In this document: piece after piece, positions 16,849 through 25,959 of the stretch | How positions within the stretch are numbered: the first letter of the stretch is position 1 | How the letters are laid out: the number at the start of each line of letters is the position of its first letter | DNA from: JAICKN01 sp036489565 | Lineage (GTDB): Bacteria; Acidobacteriota; Terriglobia; Terriglobales; Acidobacteriaceae | DNA: 64,000 nt | Assembly: GCA_036489565.1 (NCBI GenBank) | Contig: DASXFN010000056.1 | Span: forward strand, 55,882-119,881 | Reading direction: 5' to 3' | The notes under the pieces: generated by a model | The model's database searches: none | Told to the model about the DNA's origin: nothing | What the model saw: only the letters and a program-made list of their open reading frames with translations | Position numbers and translations under genes: made by a program

Positions 16849-19083
16849 ATGCGTTTCGTCCGAACCACCCTGTTGCGTGTTAGCGCCGTAATTGTTGGCA
16901 TTGCTCTGCTGCCTGCTTTCGCCCAGTTTCATCCCCAACCAAAACCAACCGGCCCTTGGATGAACACCAGTTTGTCGCCGGATGAGCGCGCCGACCTGGT
17001 CATGAAGCAGATGACACTCGACGAAAAAATCACACTTCTGCATGGCACTGGCATGTTTGGACTTGGCCCTGTAAGTTCGCTTCACTCAGGATCGAATGGA
17101 GGCGCAGGTTACGTGGTTGGGATTCCGCGACTGGGCATTCCAGCCATTCAGATGTCTGATGCAGCGTACGGAGTAAGAAGCAGTGGCGAGAACGGACGCT
17201 ACTCAACAGCTCTTCCCAACAACTTGGCCAGCGCGGCAAGCTGGGACCTGAAAGCTGCATACGAATATGGAGCGCTCATAGGACGGGAATTGCGTGATCA
17301 AGGCTACAACATGTCACTTGGCGGAGGCGTGGACTTAACACGCGAGCCTCGCAATGGCCGCAACTTTGAATATCTCGGCGAAGACCCAATTTTGGCGGGG
17401 AAGTTGGTTGGTCAAGTCATGACCGGTTTGCAGGCGCAGCATGTGCTTGGCGATATCAAACACTATGCGATGAATGATCAGGAAAGCGGGCGCAATTCGG
17501 TCAATGTGAATATTGACAAGCGCGCCATGCGGGAAACTGATTTGCTCGCGTTTGAAATCGGCATCCACGACGCAAATCCCGCGGGCGTGATGTGTTCATA
17601 CAATCGCGTGAACGGCGACTATGCCTGCGAAAATAAGTATCTTCTGACCGACGTTCTAAAGAAAGACTGGAAGTTCAAAGGGTTTGTGTTGTCGGACTGG
17701 GGAGGCACGCACAGTACCGTCAAGGCATCCGCCGCCGGATTGGACCACGAAGAGCCCGCTGAAATTTTTTATGGCGAGCCGATGAAAAAAGCCGTAGAGG
17801 CGGGTCAGGTTCCTATGTCGGAGCTCAACGACCACGTCCATCGTATTTTGCGCGCCATGTTCGCAACCGGCGTGATTGATGATCCTCCGCAAAAAAGCGT
17901 AGTGGATGTAGTGGGCGGATTTGAAGTTTCGCAGAAGATCGCGGAGCAGAGCATGGTGCTGCTCAAGAACGAAAACTCCCAGTTGCCATTGGATGCTTCC
18001 AAGGTGCAGACAATCGCGGTGATTGGAGCCCATTCTGACGTCGGAATGCTCTCTGGCGGCGGTTCGGCGCAGGTGGACCCTCCGGGCGGCAACGCCATCA
18101 TGCCTCCAGGCAAAGGCGCGACGATATGGCAGGAGCATATATGGTTCCCAACTTCGCCGCTGAAAACCATAAAGGCGAAAGCAGTGAAGGCCAAAGTTGA
18201 ATACGACGCAGGCACCGATCTGGATTCAGCAGCCGCACTCGCGAAAAATGCGGACGTAGCCATCGTGTTTGCATCGCAGTGGGTCAGTGAGGGAATGGAT
18301 CTCCCCAACCTTACGCTGCCTCATAATCAGGACGCCCTGATCGCAAAAGTGGCGGCGGCCAATCCGCATACGATTGTCGTGCTGGAAACTGGCGATCCCG
18401 TCACCATGCCATGGGTGAATGATGTAAGCGCGATTCTCGAAGCCTGGTTTCCGGGTAGCCGAGGCGCGGATGCTTTGGCGAATATCCTTTTCGGCGACGT
18501 AAACCCCAGTGCGAAGTTGCCGATCACTTTTCCCAAGAGCGAAGCGGACTTGCCCCATCTGAAAATTGTTACCCCTCCCCCGACTTCAAACCCTAGGTGG
18601 AGTCCAGATGCATGGAAACAGATAGCCGCCGGACTGCCAGCGTTTCAAACTACTTACGACGAAGGGTTAAAGGTTGGCTATAAGTGGTATGATGCCGAAC
18701 ACAAAGCTGTTTTGTTTCCCTTTGGCTACGGACTTTCCTACACAACTTATTCCTACTCGAACTTGAAAGTTGAGCCGGGCAGCGATGTTCGCGTCAGCTT
18801 CACGGTTGCAAATACCGGGAGTCGCGCGGGCGCGGAGATTGCTGAAGTTTATGCCGCGTTGCCCGCCGGAACAGGCGAACCGCCAAAGCGCCTGGTGGGA
18901 TGGAGCAAGGTGGAGTTGAACCCTGGGGAAAGCAAAGATGTAACGGTGAAAGTTGAGCCGAAATATCTTTCGATCTTCAACGTGGAGAAGGACGCCTGGC
19001 AGTTAGTTCCGGGGAACTACACATTCATGGCTGGGCCTTCGTCACAAACGCTGCCGTTAAACCAATCCGTCGATCTGAAGTAG
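16849..19083 (+). CDS. Secreted glycoside hydrolase family 3 (beta-glucosidase/beta-xylosidase)
   Basis: 744 residues with a Sec signal peptide (about 1-25). GH3 N-terminal barrel (about 45-330), alpha/beta sandwich (about 370-600) and a C-terminal fibronectin-III-like domain (about 640-735) are all present. The catalytic nucleophile is D283 in G-F-V-L-S-D-W-G-G-T, and K-H-Y-A-M-N-D-Q-E and W-V-S-E-G-M-D-L-P-N-L are the expected motifs. It should release terminal beta-linked glucose or xylose from oligosaccharides in the periplasm. GGA precedes the ATG. A hairpin at 19105 ends the gene. Confidence 0.93.
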   Translation: MRFVRTTLLRVSAVIVGIALLPAFAQFHPQPKPTGPWMNTSLSPDERADLVMKQMTLDEKITLLHGTGMFGLGPVSSLHSGSNGGAGYVVGIPRLGIPAIQMSDAAYGVRSSGENGRYSTALPNNLASAASWDLKAAYEYGALIGRELRDQGYNMSLGGGVDLTREPRNGRNFEYLGEDPILAGKLVGQVMTGLQAQHVLGDIKHYAMNDQESGRNSVNVNIDKRAMRETDLLAFEIGIHDANPAGVMCSYNRVNGDYACENKYLLTDVLKKDWKFKGFVLSDWGGTHSTVKASAAGLDHEEPAEIFYGEPMKKAVEAGQVPMSELNDHVHRILRAMFATGVIDDPPQKSVVDVVGGFEVSQKIAEQSMVLLKNENSQLPLDASKVQTIAVIGAHSDVGMLSGGGSAQVDPPGGNAIMPPGKGATIWQEHIWFPTSPLKTIKAKAVKAKVEYDAGTDLDSAAALAKNADVAIVFASQWVSEGMDLPNLTLPHNQDALIAKVAAANPHTIVVLETGDPVTMPWVNDVSAILEAWFPGSRGADALANILFGDVNPSAKLPITFPKSEADLPHLKIVTPPPTSNPRWSPDAWKQIAAGLPAFQTTYDEGLKVGYKWYDAEHKAVLFPFGYGLSYTTYSYSNLKVEPGSDVRVSFTVANTGSRAGAEIAEVYAALPAGTGEPPKRLVGWSKVELNPGESKDVTVKVEPKYLSIFNVEKDAWQLVPGNYTFMAGPSSQTLPLNQSVDLK

Positions 19084-19104
19084 CATTTTGTTCTTGTCAA
19101 ACAT

Positions 19105-19132
19105 GGGCGGCCTTCGGGCCGCCCAATTTGTT
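19105..19132 (+). terminator. UUCG-capped hairpin after GH3 gene
   Basis: GGGCGGCC (19105-19112), loop TTCG, GGCCGCCC (19117-19124): a perfect 8-bp GC stem followed by AATTTGTT. The T tract is weak, but position and tetraloop fit an intrinsic terminator. Confidence 0.7.
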
Positions 19133-19215
19133 GGAATGGTGCAAACACTACAAGAGTCAGCGCGTCGCAGAACGCTCATATCTCTGCCAAATGTAGGTGA
19201 TAGACTGCATGCGCC

Positions 19216-20250
19216 ATGAACAAGCCAATGTTGCTGTGCATGCTCTGCACTATCTGTATCGCCGCTCTTTCGCTGGGCACTCAAGCTCAATCCCGGCCCC
19301 CGGCCAAATCGAACGACAATACTGGCCCTTTTCTTCTTGTGGCTAACCAGGGCGATCGGAACATCAGCATCATTGATCCATCCAGCGCAAAGCAGGTTGC
19401 CGTTGTGACCGAGGGAGACGTGACCGGCCATGAAGTCGCCGCCTCTCCGGATGGGCGCACTGCCTACGTGCCAATTTACGGCGATTCTGGCGTGGGCTTG
19501 CCGGGAACTGATGGCGACCACATGCTTGTCATTGATCTGGCGTCGCGGAAGATCGTTGGCAATGTGAACTTTGGACATGGTGTGCGCCCGCATTGCGTAA
19601 TTTACGACCGAACAAACAACCTAATTTACGTTACGACCGAATTGGACAATGCCGTCGCAGTCATTGATCCGCGCACACTGAAAGTGATTGGCTCGGTCCC
19701 CACCTCGCAAGCACAATCCCACATGCTTGCAATCTCGCATGACGGACATCGCGGTTATACCGCGAACGTCGGCCCCGGCACCGTCTCTGTGCTAGACATG
19801 AGTGGACGTAAAACGATTGCCGTCATCCCCATCTCAAGGACGGTCCAACGCATTTCAATTTCTCCCGACGACCGTATGGTATTTACCTCAGACCAGACGA
19901 AGCCCCAACTCGCCGTAATTGATACCTCCACAAATAAATTGAAAAAGTGGGTGCCATTACCTGCTCAAGGTTATGGCACGGCTTCCACCAAGGATGGCCG
20001 CTGGCTTCTGGTAGCGATCCCTTCCATTCACAAAGTGGCCGTGGTCGACATCAGCACTCTAAAGGTTGTCCGCACCATTGACACGCCCCGATCGCCGCAG
20101 GAAATCTTGGTACGCCCCGACGGTTTAGTGGCGTATGTCTCCTGCAATCGCGATAAGCAGGTTGCAGCGATTGATCTGACGCAATGGAAGGTTCAGTCGC
20201 TGATTGATGCCGGTGCCGGCGCGGATGGCTTGGCATGGGCGGGGAAATAA
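19216..20250 (+). CDS. Exported YncE-like seven-bladed beta-propeller
   Basis: 344 residues: signal peptide (about 1-24, ending S-L-G-T-Q-A-Q-S), then six to seven blades with repeating V-I-D, P-D-G/D-D-R and Y-V-x-x-x-x-D-N-A-V-A-V-I-D motifs, the YVTN/YncE beta-propeller family. These propellers are usually binding scaffolds in the periplasm, sometimes paired with enzymes or transporters; no ligand can be assigned. It is flanked by the GH3 gene and a histidine kinase in the same direction but spaced by more than 100 bp from both. Confidence 0.8.
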   Translation: MNKPMLLCMLCTICIAALSLGTQAQSRPPAKSNDNTGPFLLVANQGDRNISIIDPSSAKQVAVVTEGDVTGHEVAASPDGRTAYVPIYGDSGVGLPGTDGDHMLVIDLASRKIVGNVNFGHGVRPHCVIYDRTNNLIYVTTELDNAVAVIDPRTLKVIGSVPTSQAQSHMLAISHDGHRGYTANVGPGTVSVLDMSGRKTIAVIPISRTVQRISISPDDRMVFTSDQTKPQLAVIDTSTNKLKKWVPLPAQGYGTASTKDGRWLLVAIPSIHKVAVVDISTLKVVRTIDTPRSPQEILVRPDGLVAYVSCNRDKQVAAIDLTQWKVQSLIDAGAGADGLAWAGK

Positions 20251-20298
20251 CTAAGAGTTAAATAGTCTGATGCGCCTGGAGATTTGACGCACGGCTTC

Positions 20299-20318
20299 AT
20301 TGTTCGATATCGAACAAT
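20299..20318. promoter_or_regulatory. Perfect 20-bp palindrome upstream of CHASE3 kinase gene
   Basis: ATTGTTCGATATCGAACAAT is its own reverse complement. It is followed by ATGTTC, so GTTC/GAAC half-sites alternate (GTTC-6-GAAC-5-GTTC). It lies 91 bp before the kinase start and is a good candidate operator for a dimeric repressor. The cognate regulator is not identified. Confidence 0.6.
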
Positions 20319-20408
20319 ATGTTCCTGTGGCGACCATGAGGGATTGCCTGAATTAGATACCGAAGCTGATACAATTTTATTTCCGTTGTTCCCACAAAAC
20401 CTGACAAA

Positions 20409-21872
20409 ATGAATGGCCTGCTTCCATCACGCGAGGAGTTTAAGGAAATTATGCATCTTGCATCTGGCAAGGTGACCTGGATTGTTCTCGGGATTCCGAT
20501 TTTATTGTTAGCACTAATTGGGGTCATTGCGGACCGGACTACCTCCGCCTACGCAACCAGTGAACAATGGGTCTCTCACACTCACGAGGTTGGGACGGCG
20601 CTGGAGAGTCTGCGTGCCAATGTGTTCAAAATGCAGGATGCGCGCAAGGGGTATGTGCTCACGGCTGATGACCTGAGTCTGGCGGATTACAGCAGCGCTA
20701 CGCGCCAAATTCCTGGAGACCTGAAGCGGCTGCGGCAATTGACCGGGGACAATGATAGTGAACAGCAGAGGCTTGATCAGCTCGATCCGGTCATCCAACA
20801 AAAAATTTCGCTGATGCAAGAGTCCATCACGCTCAGGAATAACGGGGCTTTGGATGTTCAGAAGCAGCGGACGTTTACCGACCGGAATGAATTACTTACG
20901 CAGCAGATGACCACAATCCTGTCAGAGATGCGCCAGGAAGAAGAAGGCCTGCTCAAGCAAAGGGTTGTGATATCAACGGACAATTATCAGCGGGTCAGAA
21001 TTGTGCTGGGAATTGCAGTCGCGGCGATTGTCCTCGTACTGTTTCTAAATTTCGGGCGGTTGCTGGTGGAGTTGCGCAACCGTATGCGGGCCGAAGCCGC
21101 AGTCCGTCGCTTGAGCAGCCACATCCTTCGCTTGCAAGACGCGGAACGCCGTAAAGTTGCGCGCGAAATCCACGACGGCATTGGGCAGTACTTCGCTGCG
21201 TCCAAAATGGGCGTGCAGGGAGTCTTGCAAGGGGAATCGTTATCCACCGCCCAACGAAAGGCACTGGAAGAAGCGTGCACTCTGCTGGAGCAGGGCATGT
21301 CGGAAGCGCGTACGCTCTCGCATTTGCTGCACCCGCCGCTCTTGGATGAAGTGGGCTTCCGCGCCGCCGCCGACTGGTATGTGAACGGCTTTGCGCAACG
21401 AAGCAAGATTCAAGTAAAGCTCATTGCCCCGGAAAATCTTGAAAATCTGTCAAAAGATGTGGAGCTTGTTCTTTTCCGCGTTTTACAGGAATCGCTTACC
21501 AACATCCATCGCCACTCAGGAAGCCGCAGCGCGGAAGTGAGAATTGCGGCGTCTTCCACTCGAGTGACCATGGAAATCGAAGACTGGGGAAAGGGAATCG
21601 CACCTTCGCTGCTGGCCGACTTCCGCCGTAAGACGGGCACCGGCGTCGGCCTGGCGGGAATGCGGGAACGCGTGGATGACTTCCATGGCTCGATGGACAT
21701 TGCTTCCGAAGGCCGCGGAACTCTACTGAAAGTAGCCATGCCATTACCGCGTTTGGATACGTCCGCCGCCAGCACGGCTGGCCCGCCGAGCCTGAATAGC
21801 TCATTAGAACTTTCTACGGAAGAATCGGGAAACAGCGGCGGAGGCCTTCTTCTCGCGGTTGTTCCTTCATAA
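20409..21872 (+). CDS. CHASE3 sensor histidine kinase (NarL-type HisKA_3), orphan
   Basis: 487 residues. Membrane helix at about 23-42, periplasmic CHASE3 domain (about 50-190, with D-A-R-K-G-Y-V-L-T), second membrane helix (about 198-218), HisKA_3 dimerisation domain with phosphoacceptor H255 in A-R-E-I-H-D-G-I-G-Q, and an HATPase domain with Q-E-S-L-T-N-I-H-R-H, D-W-G-K-G-I and G-V-G-L-A-G-M-R-E-R. A ~45-residue Ser/Thr/Gly tail of no known function follows. Kinases of this class phosphorylate LuxR/NarL-type regulators; none is encoded nearby. Confidence 0.92.
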   Translation: MNGLLPSREEFKEIMHLASGKVTWIVLGIPILLLALIGVIADRTTSAYATSEQWVSHTHEVGTALESLRANVFKMQDARKGYVLTADDLSLADYSSATRQIPGDLKRLRQLTGDNDSEQQRLDQLDPVIQQKISLMQESITLRNNGALDVQKQRTFTDRNELLTQQMTTILSEMRQEEEGLLKQRVVISTDNYQRVRIVLGIAVAAIVLVLFLNFGRLLVELRNRMRAEAAVRRLSSHILRLQDAERRKVAREIHDGIGQYFAASKMGVQGVLQGESLSTAQRKALEEACTLLEQGMSEARTLSHLLHPPLLDEVGFRAAADWYVNGFAQRSKIQVKLIAPENLENLSKDVELVLFRVLQESLTNIHRHSGSRSAEVRIAASSTRVTMEIEDWGKGIAPSLLADFRRKTGTGVGLAGMRERVDDFHGSMDIASEGRGTLLKVAMPLPRLDTSAASTAGPPSLNSSLELSTEESGNSGGGLLLAVVPS

Positions 21873-21926
21873 TTTCCCATTTGCGGTATGGGATTTCAAA
21901 CGCGCCCGATTGCCCTCCGGTCTTCC

Positions 21927-21953
21927 TTGACCTGAAGGGTTTCTTGTTATAAC
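21927..21953 (+). promoter_or_regulatory. Candidate sigma-70 promoter with extended -10
   Basis: TTGACC (21927-21932), 15-bp spacer, TATAAC (21948-21953) preceded by TG one base before it. It lies about 90 bp upstream of the secreted protein at 22046. The spacer is short, so this is tentative. Confidence 0.4.
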
Positions 21954-22045
21954 CTCCGCTCGTCTCTGCAACACGCTGGAATTCTTCAGCGCTTTGGTTC
22001 CTCTTTCCACAATTCAATTATTCGCGGACGAGGAGGTCCGCATCC

Positions 22046-22927
22046 ATGAAAAAGCTCATTGGAGTTTTATTCGGGACGTTGTTTCTGTTTGCCTTTCTGG
22101 GCATTGCAGTTGCACAGGATGCGAACGAGACTACGCCTCCACCAAAAATACTTGTCATCTATCGGGAGTACCTTAAGCCCGGGCGCGCTGGCGCCCCTCA
22201 CGAAAAGACGGAGAGGCCATTCGTCGAAGCCATGTCAAAGGCAAAGTGGCCAACCCATTATTTCGCCGTTGACTCACTGTCGGGCCGCCCGCGCACTTTG
22301 TTCCTGACCGGCTACGGTTCCTTCGCCGATTGGGAAAAAGATCACGTCATGATGATGAAGAACCCAGCCCTGGGAGCGGAACTCGACCGTTATTCCATTC
22401 CGGATGGCGATCTTTTGTCGGGTACCGATCAGGCGGTGCTCAGCTATAACGAAGATCAGAGCTTGAACCCGAATGTTGATATTGCTCACATGCGAGGGTT
22501 TGAAATTACTGTTTTCCAGGTCAAGGTTGGACACCGCAAGGAATGGAATGACCTGGTTAACTTAGTGAAACCCGCGTACGCGAAAGTTCCTAATTCGCAC
22601 TGGGCGACTTTTGAAGTCCTCTACGGTGAAACGGAAGGGCCTACCTACGTCGTAATTTCAGCTTTCAAATCGGGCATGGAACTTGATCAAGAGAACAGCC
22701 AGGACAAACAGTTTATGGATGCCATGGGCGAAGACGGCATGAAAAAGCTTTCAGCGTTGGAGTCTTCCGCCGTGGAAGCTGTGCAAACGAACCTGTTCAT
22801 GTTCAACCCGTCTATCAGTTATCCGCAGGACGCGTGGGTCAAAGCCGACCCGGATTTCTGGAAGCCGAAAGCTGCAAAGCCTATGGCGCCCAAAAAGCCA
22901 GCGGCAAAACCGGAAGCAAAGCCTTAA
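22046..22927 (+). CDS. Secreted protein of unknown function, duplicated dimeric alpha/beta-barrel-like halves
   Basis: 293 residues with a clear signal peptide (about 1-24) behind a GGAGG. Two halves (about 30-135 and 150-250) each have the alternating pattern of a ferredoxin-like dimeric alpha/beta barrel: I-L-V-I-Y-R-E-Y-L-K-P-G in the first and F-E-I-T-V-F-Q-V-K-V-G-H in the second. The last 25 residues are a Lys/Pro/Ala tail (K-P-A-A-K-P-E-A-K-P). I do not recognise a function; it resembles secreted hypothetical proteins frequent in Acidobacteria. A strong terminator follows. Confidence 0.75.
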   Translation: MKKLIGVLFGTLFLFAFLGIAVAQDANETTPPPKILVIYREYLKPGRAGAPHEKTERPFVEAMSKAKWPTHYFAVDSLSGRPRTLFLTGYGSFADWEKDHVMMMKNPALGAELDRYSIPDGDLLSGTDQAVLSYNEDQSLNPNVDIAHMRGFEITVFQVKVGHRKEWNDLVNLVKPAYAKVPNSHWATFEVLYGETEGPTYVVISAFKSGMELDQENSQDKQFMDAMGEDGMKKLSALESSAVEAVQTNLFMFNPSISYPQDAWVKADPDFWKPKAAKPMAPKKPAAKPEAKP

Positions 22928-22948
22928 TCAGGAGTCAGTAAAAAGTAA

Positions 22949-22990
22949 AGAGGGCAATGACGCATAGGCGTTATTGCCCTCTTTTGTTTT
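22949..22990 (+). terminator. Strong intrinsic terminator
   Basis: A 15-bp stem, AGAGGGCAATGACGC (22949-22963) against GCGTTATTGCCCTCT (22968-22982) with one G-T wobble and a 4-base loop, is followed by TTTTGTTTT. Textbook rho-independent terminator for the gene ending at 22927. Confidence 0.92.
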
Positions 22991-23020
22991 GTGGTGTCAA
23001 TCGTTTTGTGGTGTCAATCG
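22987..23020. repeat. 17-bp perfect tandem duplication after terminator
   Basis: TTTTGTGGTGTCAATCG occurs twice in a row (22987-23003, 23004-23020), starting inside the terminator's T tract. A GTGGTGT-like run recurs just after. Likely a replication-slippage duplication. Confidence 0.7.
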
Positions 23021-23117
23021 TTCCAAAATGGTGTAACACTTTCCTCCCCCGCAACACTATCCATCGAGAGCAGTCAATCTGGAGCGGTTAATCTCAAAAA
23101 TGAACGCCATGCTATTT

Positions 23118-25835
23118 TCATGCTTGAACAGAGCGCACAACCAAATACGGCTGGTTCATCAGCTTTGCATCAAGCCCTGGATACAGCCACGCTTTCTCCT
23201 GCCCTTGCTTAAGCTCGAAATAATATTGCAGCGGATACTGTGATTGCGTATAGCTCGCGGGGATAACTCCGTGGAATCGCTCGCCGCGACTTTGTAGCTG
23301 CATGCTCTGATAATGTTCCGCTTGATTTACATGCCTGTAGTACAAGCGAGCGGACACTCCACCTGAATGTTTCACAAAAAGATTAAGCGGCAATTCTTTG
23401 CCAGGAGTGAATTGCGAAGGAGTGTTATGTTCGCACGCAATCGCGCGTCGCGTGGGATGACTAAGGGCTTCCGCGACAGCCGCCTGCGCTTGGGTGGATC
23501 GCGCAGTGTCCTTCGGCGCCGACTCAAGCAGCGTCGCCATGGTGGCAATGTCGTCGTCCATCGCCGGTAAGCGATCAAGCCAATGGCCACGCTCGTAAGG
23601 ACGGGGCCCAAAAGAAATGTCAGAGGTGTAGGCGCGGCCGGAATCGCTGGCAAACTGCGCCCAAATGTCCCGGGCCTGCCGATAGGCTTTTACGGCCTCT
23701 TCCAGTGCCATGCGATCCCCGGATTGCTGGTGAATCGAATAGAGAACTCCGCTGCGGAACTTCGCGGCAAAAAATCTTCCCAGTCCGGCGTGTATTTTCA
23801 CATCTGCCGCCATGCGGCGAAACGCAGGACTCCCATCGCCTGCGATCTTCTGCGCTTCCATCAATTGAGCAGTCGCGGTGTTGCCTAGGTCCTCCAGCCA
23901 CTGCGCCACCTCGATTGGTGAATACTTACCGTCGCGCTGGTTCTTCAGCATGTCAGCGGCAAAATCATTGATGCGATAAAAGATCTGCGGATCAAGCGGG
24001 CTGACGTTGCCAAAAACCTTGGGAGCCGGGGTATCTCCATACGGAGAATATTTGGTCGCATCCGCGATAGATTGGTTAGTGTAAAACTCCGGCCCATACG
24101 TATCATTTGCCGCAGAGGGTAGATGCGTTGTGGTCACGAGCGGCACGATCTGCGTTGCTGCGCCTAGCGCAGATTCAATCGCCCCGGCGGCGGATTTAAA
24201 TTCCGTGCGCAGTTGTCGCTGCCAGACATCCGGCTCCGCGTCAGGGTTATAAAGCAAGCGCCCCCATGTACGGTAGGTGTACAGATATTTTTCCCAGTCA
24301 TATTGCGGGACCAGGGAAGTCTCCGCGCACGCCCCCCGGTTGCCGGGAAGTCCCGATCCGCGCCGGCCCCGGAAGGACAACGGCTCGTAGAGTTCGACTC
24401 CATTGCTGCCGCAGAAGTTGAAAGCGCGCGCGTGAGCTGCATTTGAAGCCGGATCGCCCCACAACAAAAAACGATGTGTGCCAGGCCAGATGCGATACAT
24501 CAAAGTGTAGGGCCGGTCTTCTTTAAGAAAATCAGCATAGCCGTAACGAGTAAAGATTCTCGACCCCGTACTCAGCGAGTAGAAACTCTGCGCCCCTCGA
24601 TCATCCTTTGGCATTTCCAGTTCGCGAATCGCGGTTTGCTGGTAGGGAAGCCCCATATGCTCCGCCCAATATTTCGGAGAAAGTTTGATTGGCATTCCCG
24701 TGGCCAGCGCTGAATCAAGGATCGTCTGATTCAGCCCTTTGGTATGCAGATCAATTTCTACTTTGCGCCCAGATTTGGGTATCCCTTCAAACACAGTCTT
24801 CCAAAAGGCGTAGCTGCCCTCGCGAACTCCACTCTCTCCATGCGTCCGCAAAGTTACCCCGCTGATATCGGGGCAAGCCTTGAGCACCGCCGCCAGCGCA
24901 TCACGGGAATAGGCAGCATGGTTCTCGGGAGTGATTCCTTCAATCGTGTAGTTGGAATGGGGTGTCTTTTCCCAAATGTAGCCATGCGTCCAGATTCCCA
25001 ATTGAAAATCAATGCCGTGGGCGACCGCCTGCCGACTGATGTATTGCAACATCTCCAAATTGTGATCGCGCTCTTCATCGGGCAAATTCACCGCGCGTAC
25101 GTTGTATCCCGGAACCCGCAACAGGAACGGATATGCAAAAAGAAAATACGAATCTGTGACGTATTCCAGAGTGTCATAACCGATTCCCACGCTAAAGTTA
25201 AAGCGATTGATCCGCTGCGCCGCCAGCATGGCGAAATACGCCGGCCACATTTCGCGATCGTTGAACCATGGCTTGTCTTCCACATCGCTGGAAAACAGTT
25301 TGCCGATGCTGCGGACCTGATTGAATGGTTCTTCAGCAATAGACCGAGGAATTGTTAACGCCTGTAAAGGATTCTCCGAATATCGGATCCGGTCAACCAG
25401 TTCCAATAGCGCGTACATTAGACCGCGCGCATCGCTTCCACATGCCAATAGCGCTGGCTTTCCTTTATGGCTAAACGGCACTAAGCCCAGCGACTCCGGC
25501 TTGCTTGACACGGTAGTATTGGCCTTCCGCAGCACCGGAGCCGCCAAGGCCGAAGCGCTCCCGGCAGCAACAATGCACAAATCAGAAGGCGGCGCTTGCT
25601 CGAGTGATGCGCACCGTTTAACTGCGATATCGCGTTGAGCAAAAAGTCGTGCCATCTCCCCCAGCGCCCAAAGCGACGGCGCAGAGACGCATATGGGATC
25701 ATCAGGGTCGGCCACGATCGAAAGCGTGTGCCCTCCCATGACTTGTGCCAAAGCTTTTGTGCCTGGAGTGAGCGCTCCTATGGAAAGCGCCGTTACCTGA
25801 AGAAAATCGCGTCGGGAAATATCGGAAGATTTCAT
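23118..25835 (-). CDS. Tat-exported glycoside hydrolase-like protein, alpha-glucuronidase (GH67)-like
   Basis: About 905 residues from the ATG at 25835. A Tat signal (S-R-R-D-F-L-Q-V-T-A-L) leads into an N-terminal alpha/beta domain like the non-catalytic domain of GH20/GH67 enzymes, then a barrel-like region with R-I-N-R-F-N-F-S-V-G, G-I-D-F-Q-L-G-I-W-T-H-G and G-V-T-L-R-T-H-G-E-S-G, where D, E and H could be catalytic. The C-terminal third is helical and ends in a beta-rich domain. With the GH3 and GH11 enzymes in the window a role in glucuronoxylan side-chain removal is plausible, but the family assignment is by pattern only. Confidence 0.6.
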   Translation of the reverse strand: MKSSDISRRDFLQVTALSIGALTPGTKALAQVMGGHTLSIVADPDDPICVSAPSLWALGEMARLFAQRDIAVKRCASLEQAPPSDLCIVAAGSASALAAPVLRKANTTVSSKPESLGLVPFSHKGKPALLACGSDARGLMYALLELVDRIRYSENPLQALTIPRSIAEEPFNQVRSIGKLFSSDVEDKPWFNDREMWPAYFAMLAAQRINRFNFSVGIGYDTLEYVTDSYFLFAYPFLLRVPGYNVRAVNLPDEERDHNLEMLQYISRQAVAHGIDFQLGIWTHGYIWEKTPHSNYTIEGITPENHAAYSRDALAAVLKACPDISGVTLRTHGESGVREGSYAFWKTVFEGIPKSGRKVEIDLHTKGLNQTILDSALATGMPIKLSPKYWAEHMGLPYQQTAIRELEMPKDDRGAQSFYSLSTGSRIFTRYGYADFLKEDRPYTLMYRIWPGTHRFLLWGDPASNAAHARAFNFCGSNGVELYEPLSFRGRRGSGLPGNRGACAETSLVPQYDWEKYLYTYRTWGRLLYNPDAEPDVWQRQLRTEFKSAAGAIESALGAATQIVPLVTTTHLPSAANDTYGPEFYTNQSIADATKYSPYGDTPAPKVFGNVSPLDPQIFYRINDFAADMLKNQRDGKYSPIEVAQWLEDLGNTATAQLMEAQKIAGDGSPAFRRMAADVKIHAGLGRFFAAKFRSGVLYSIHQQSGDRMALEEAVKAYRQARDIWAQFASDSGRAYTSDISFGPRPYERGHWLDRLPAMDDDIATMATLLESAPKDTARSTQAQAAVAEALSHPTRRAIACEHNTPSQFTPGKELPLNLFVKHSGGVSARLYYRHVNQAEHYQSMQLQSRGERFHGVIPASYTQSQYPLQYYFELKQGQEKAWLYPGLDAKLMNQPYLVVRSVQA

Positions 25836-25959
25836 TTTCACCGTGAGATGATTCGAATGATAAGAGGAACCTTGCATTTTACCGCTTTAAATCTTGCTCC
25901 GAATGTCCTCTCAAGAATTGATCTGGAAAATTCCCGGCGCACTTGATAGCATCCTGCGC

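Noticed and set aside
20328..20348. TGGCGACC...ATTGCC as a sigma-54 promoter before the CHASE3 kinase
   Set aside because: TGGC and TTGC are 12 rather than 8 bases apart.
24744..25358. 204-codon plus-strand frame inside the Tat-exported hydrolase
   Set aside because: Antisense shadow; no ribosome-binding site and low-complexity, non-protein-like composition.
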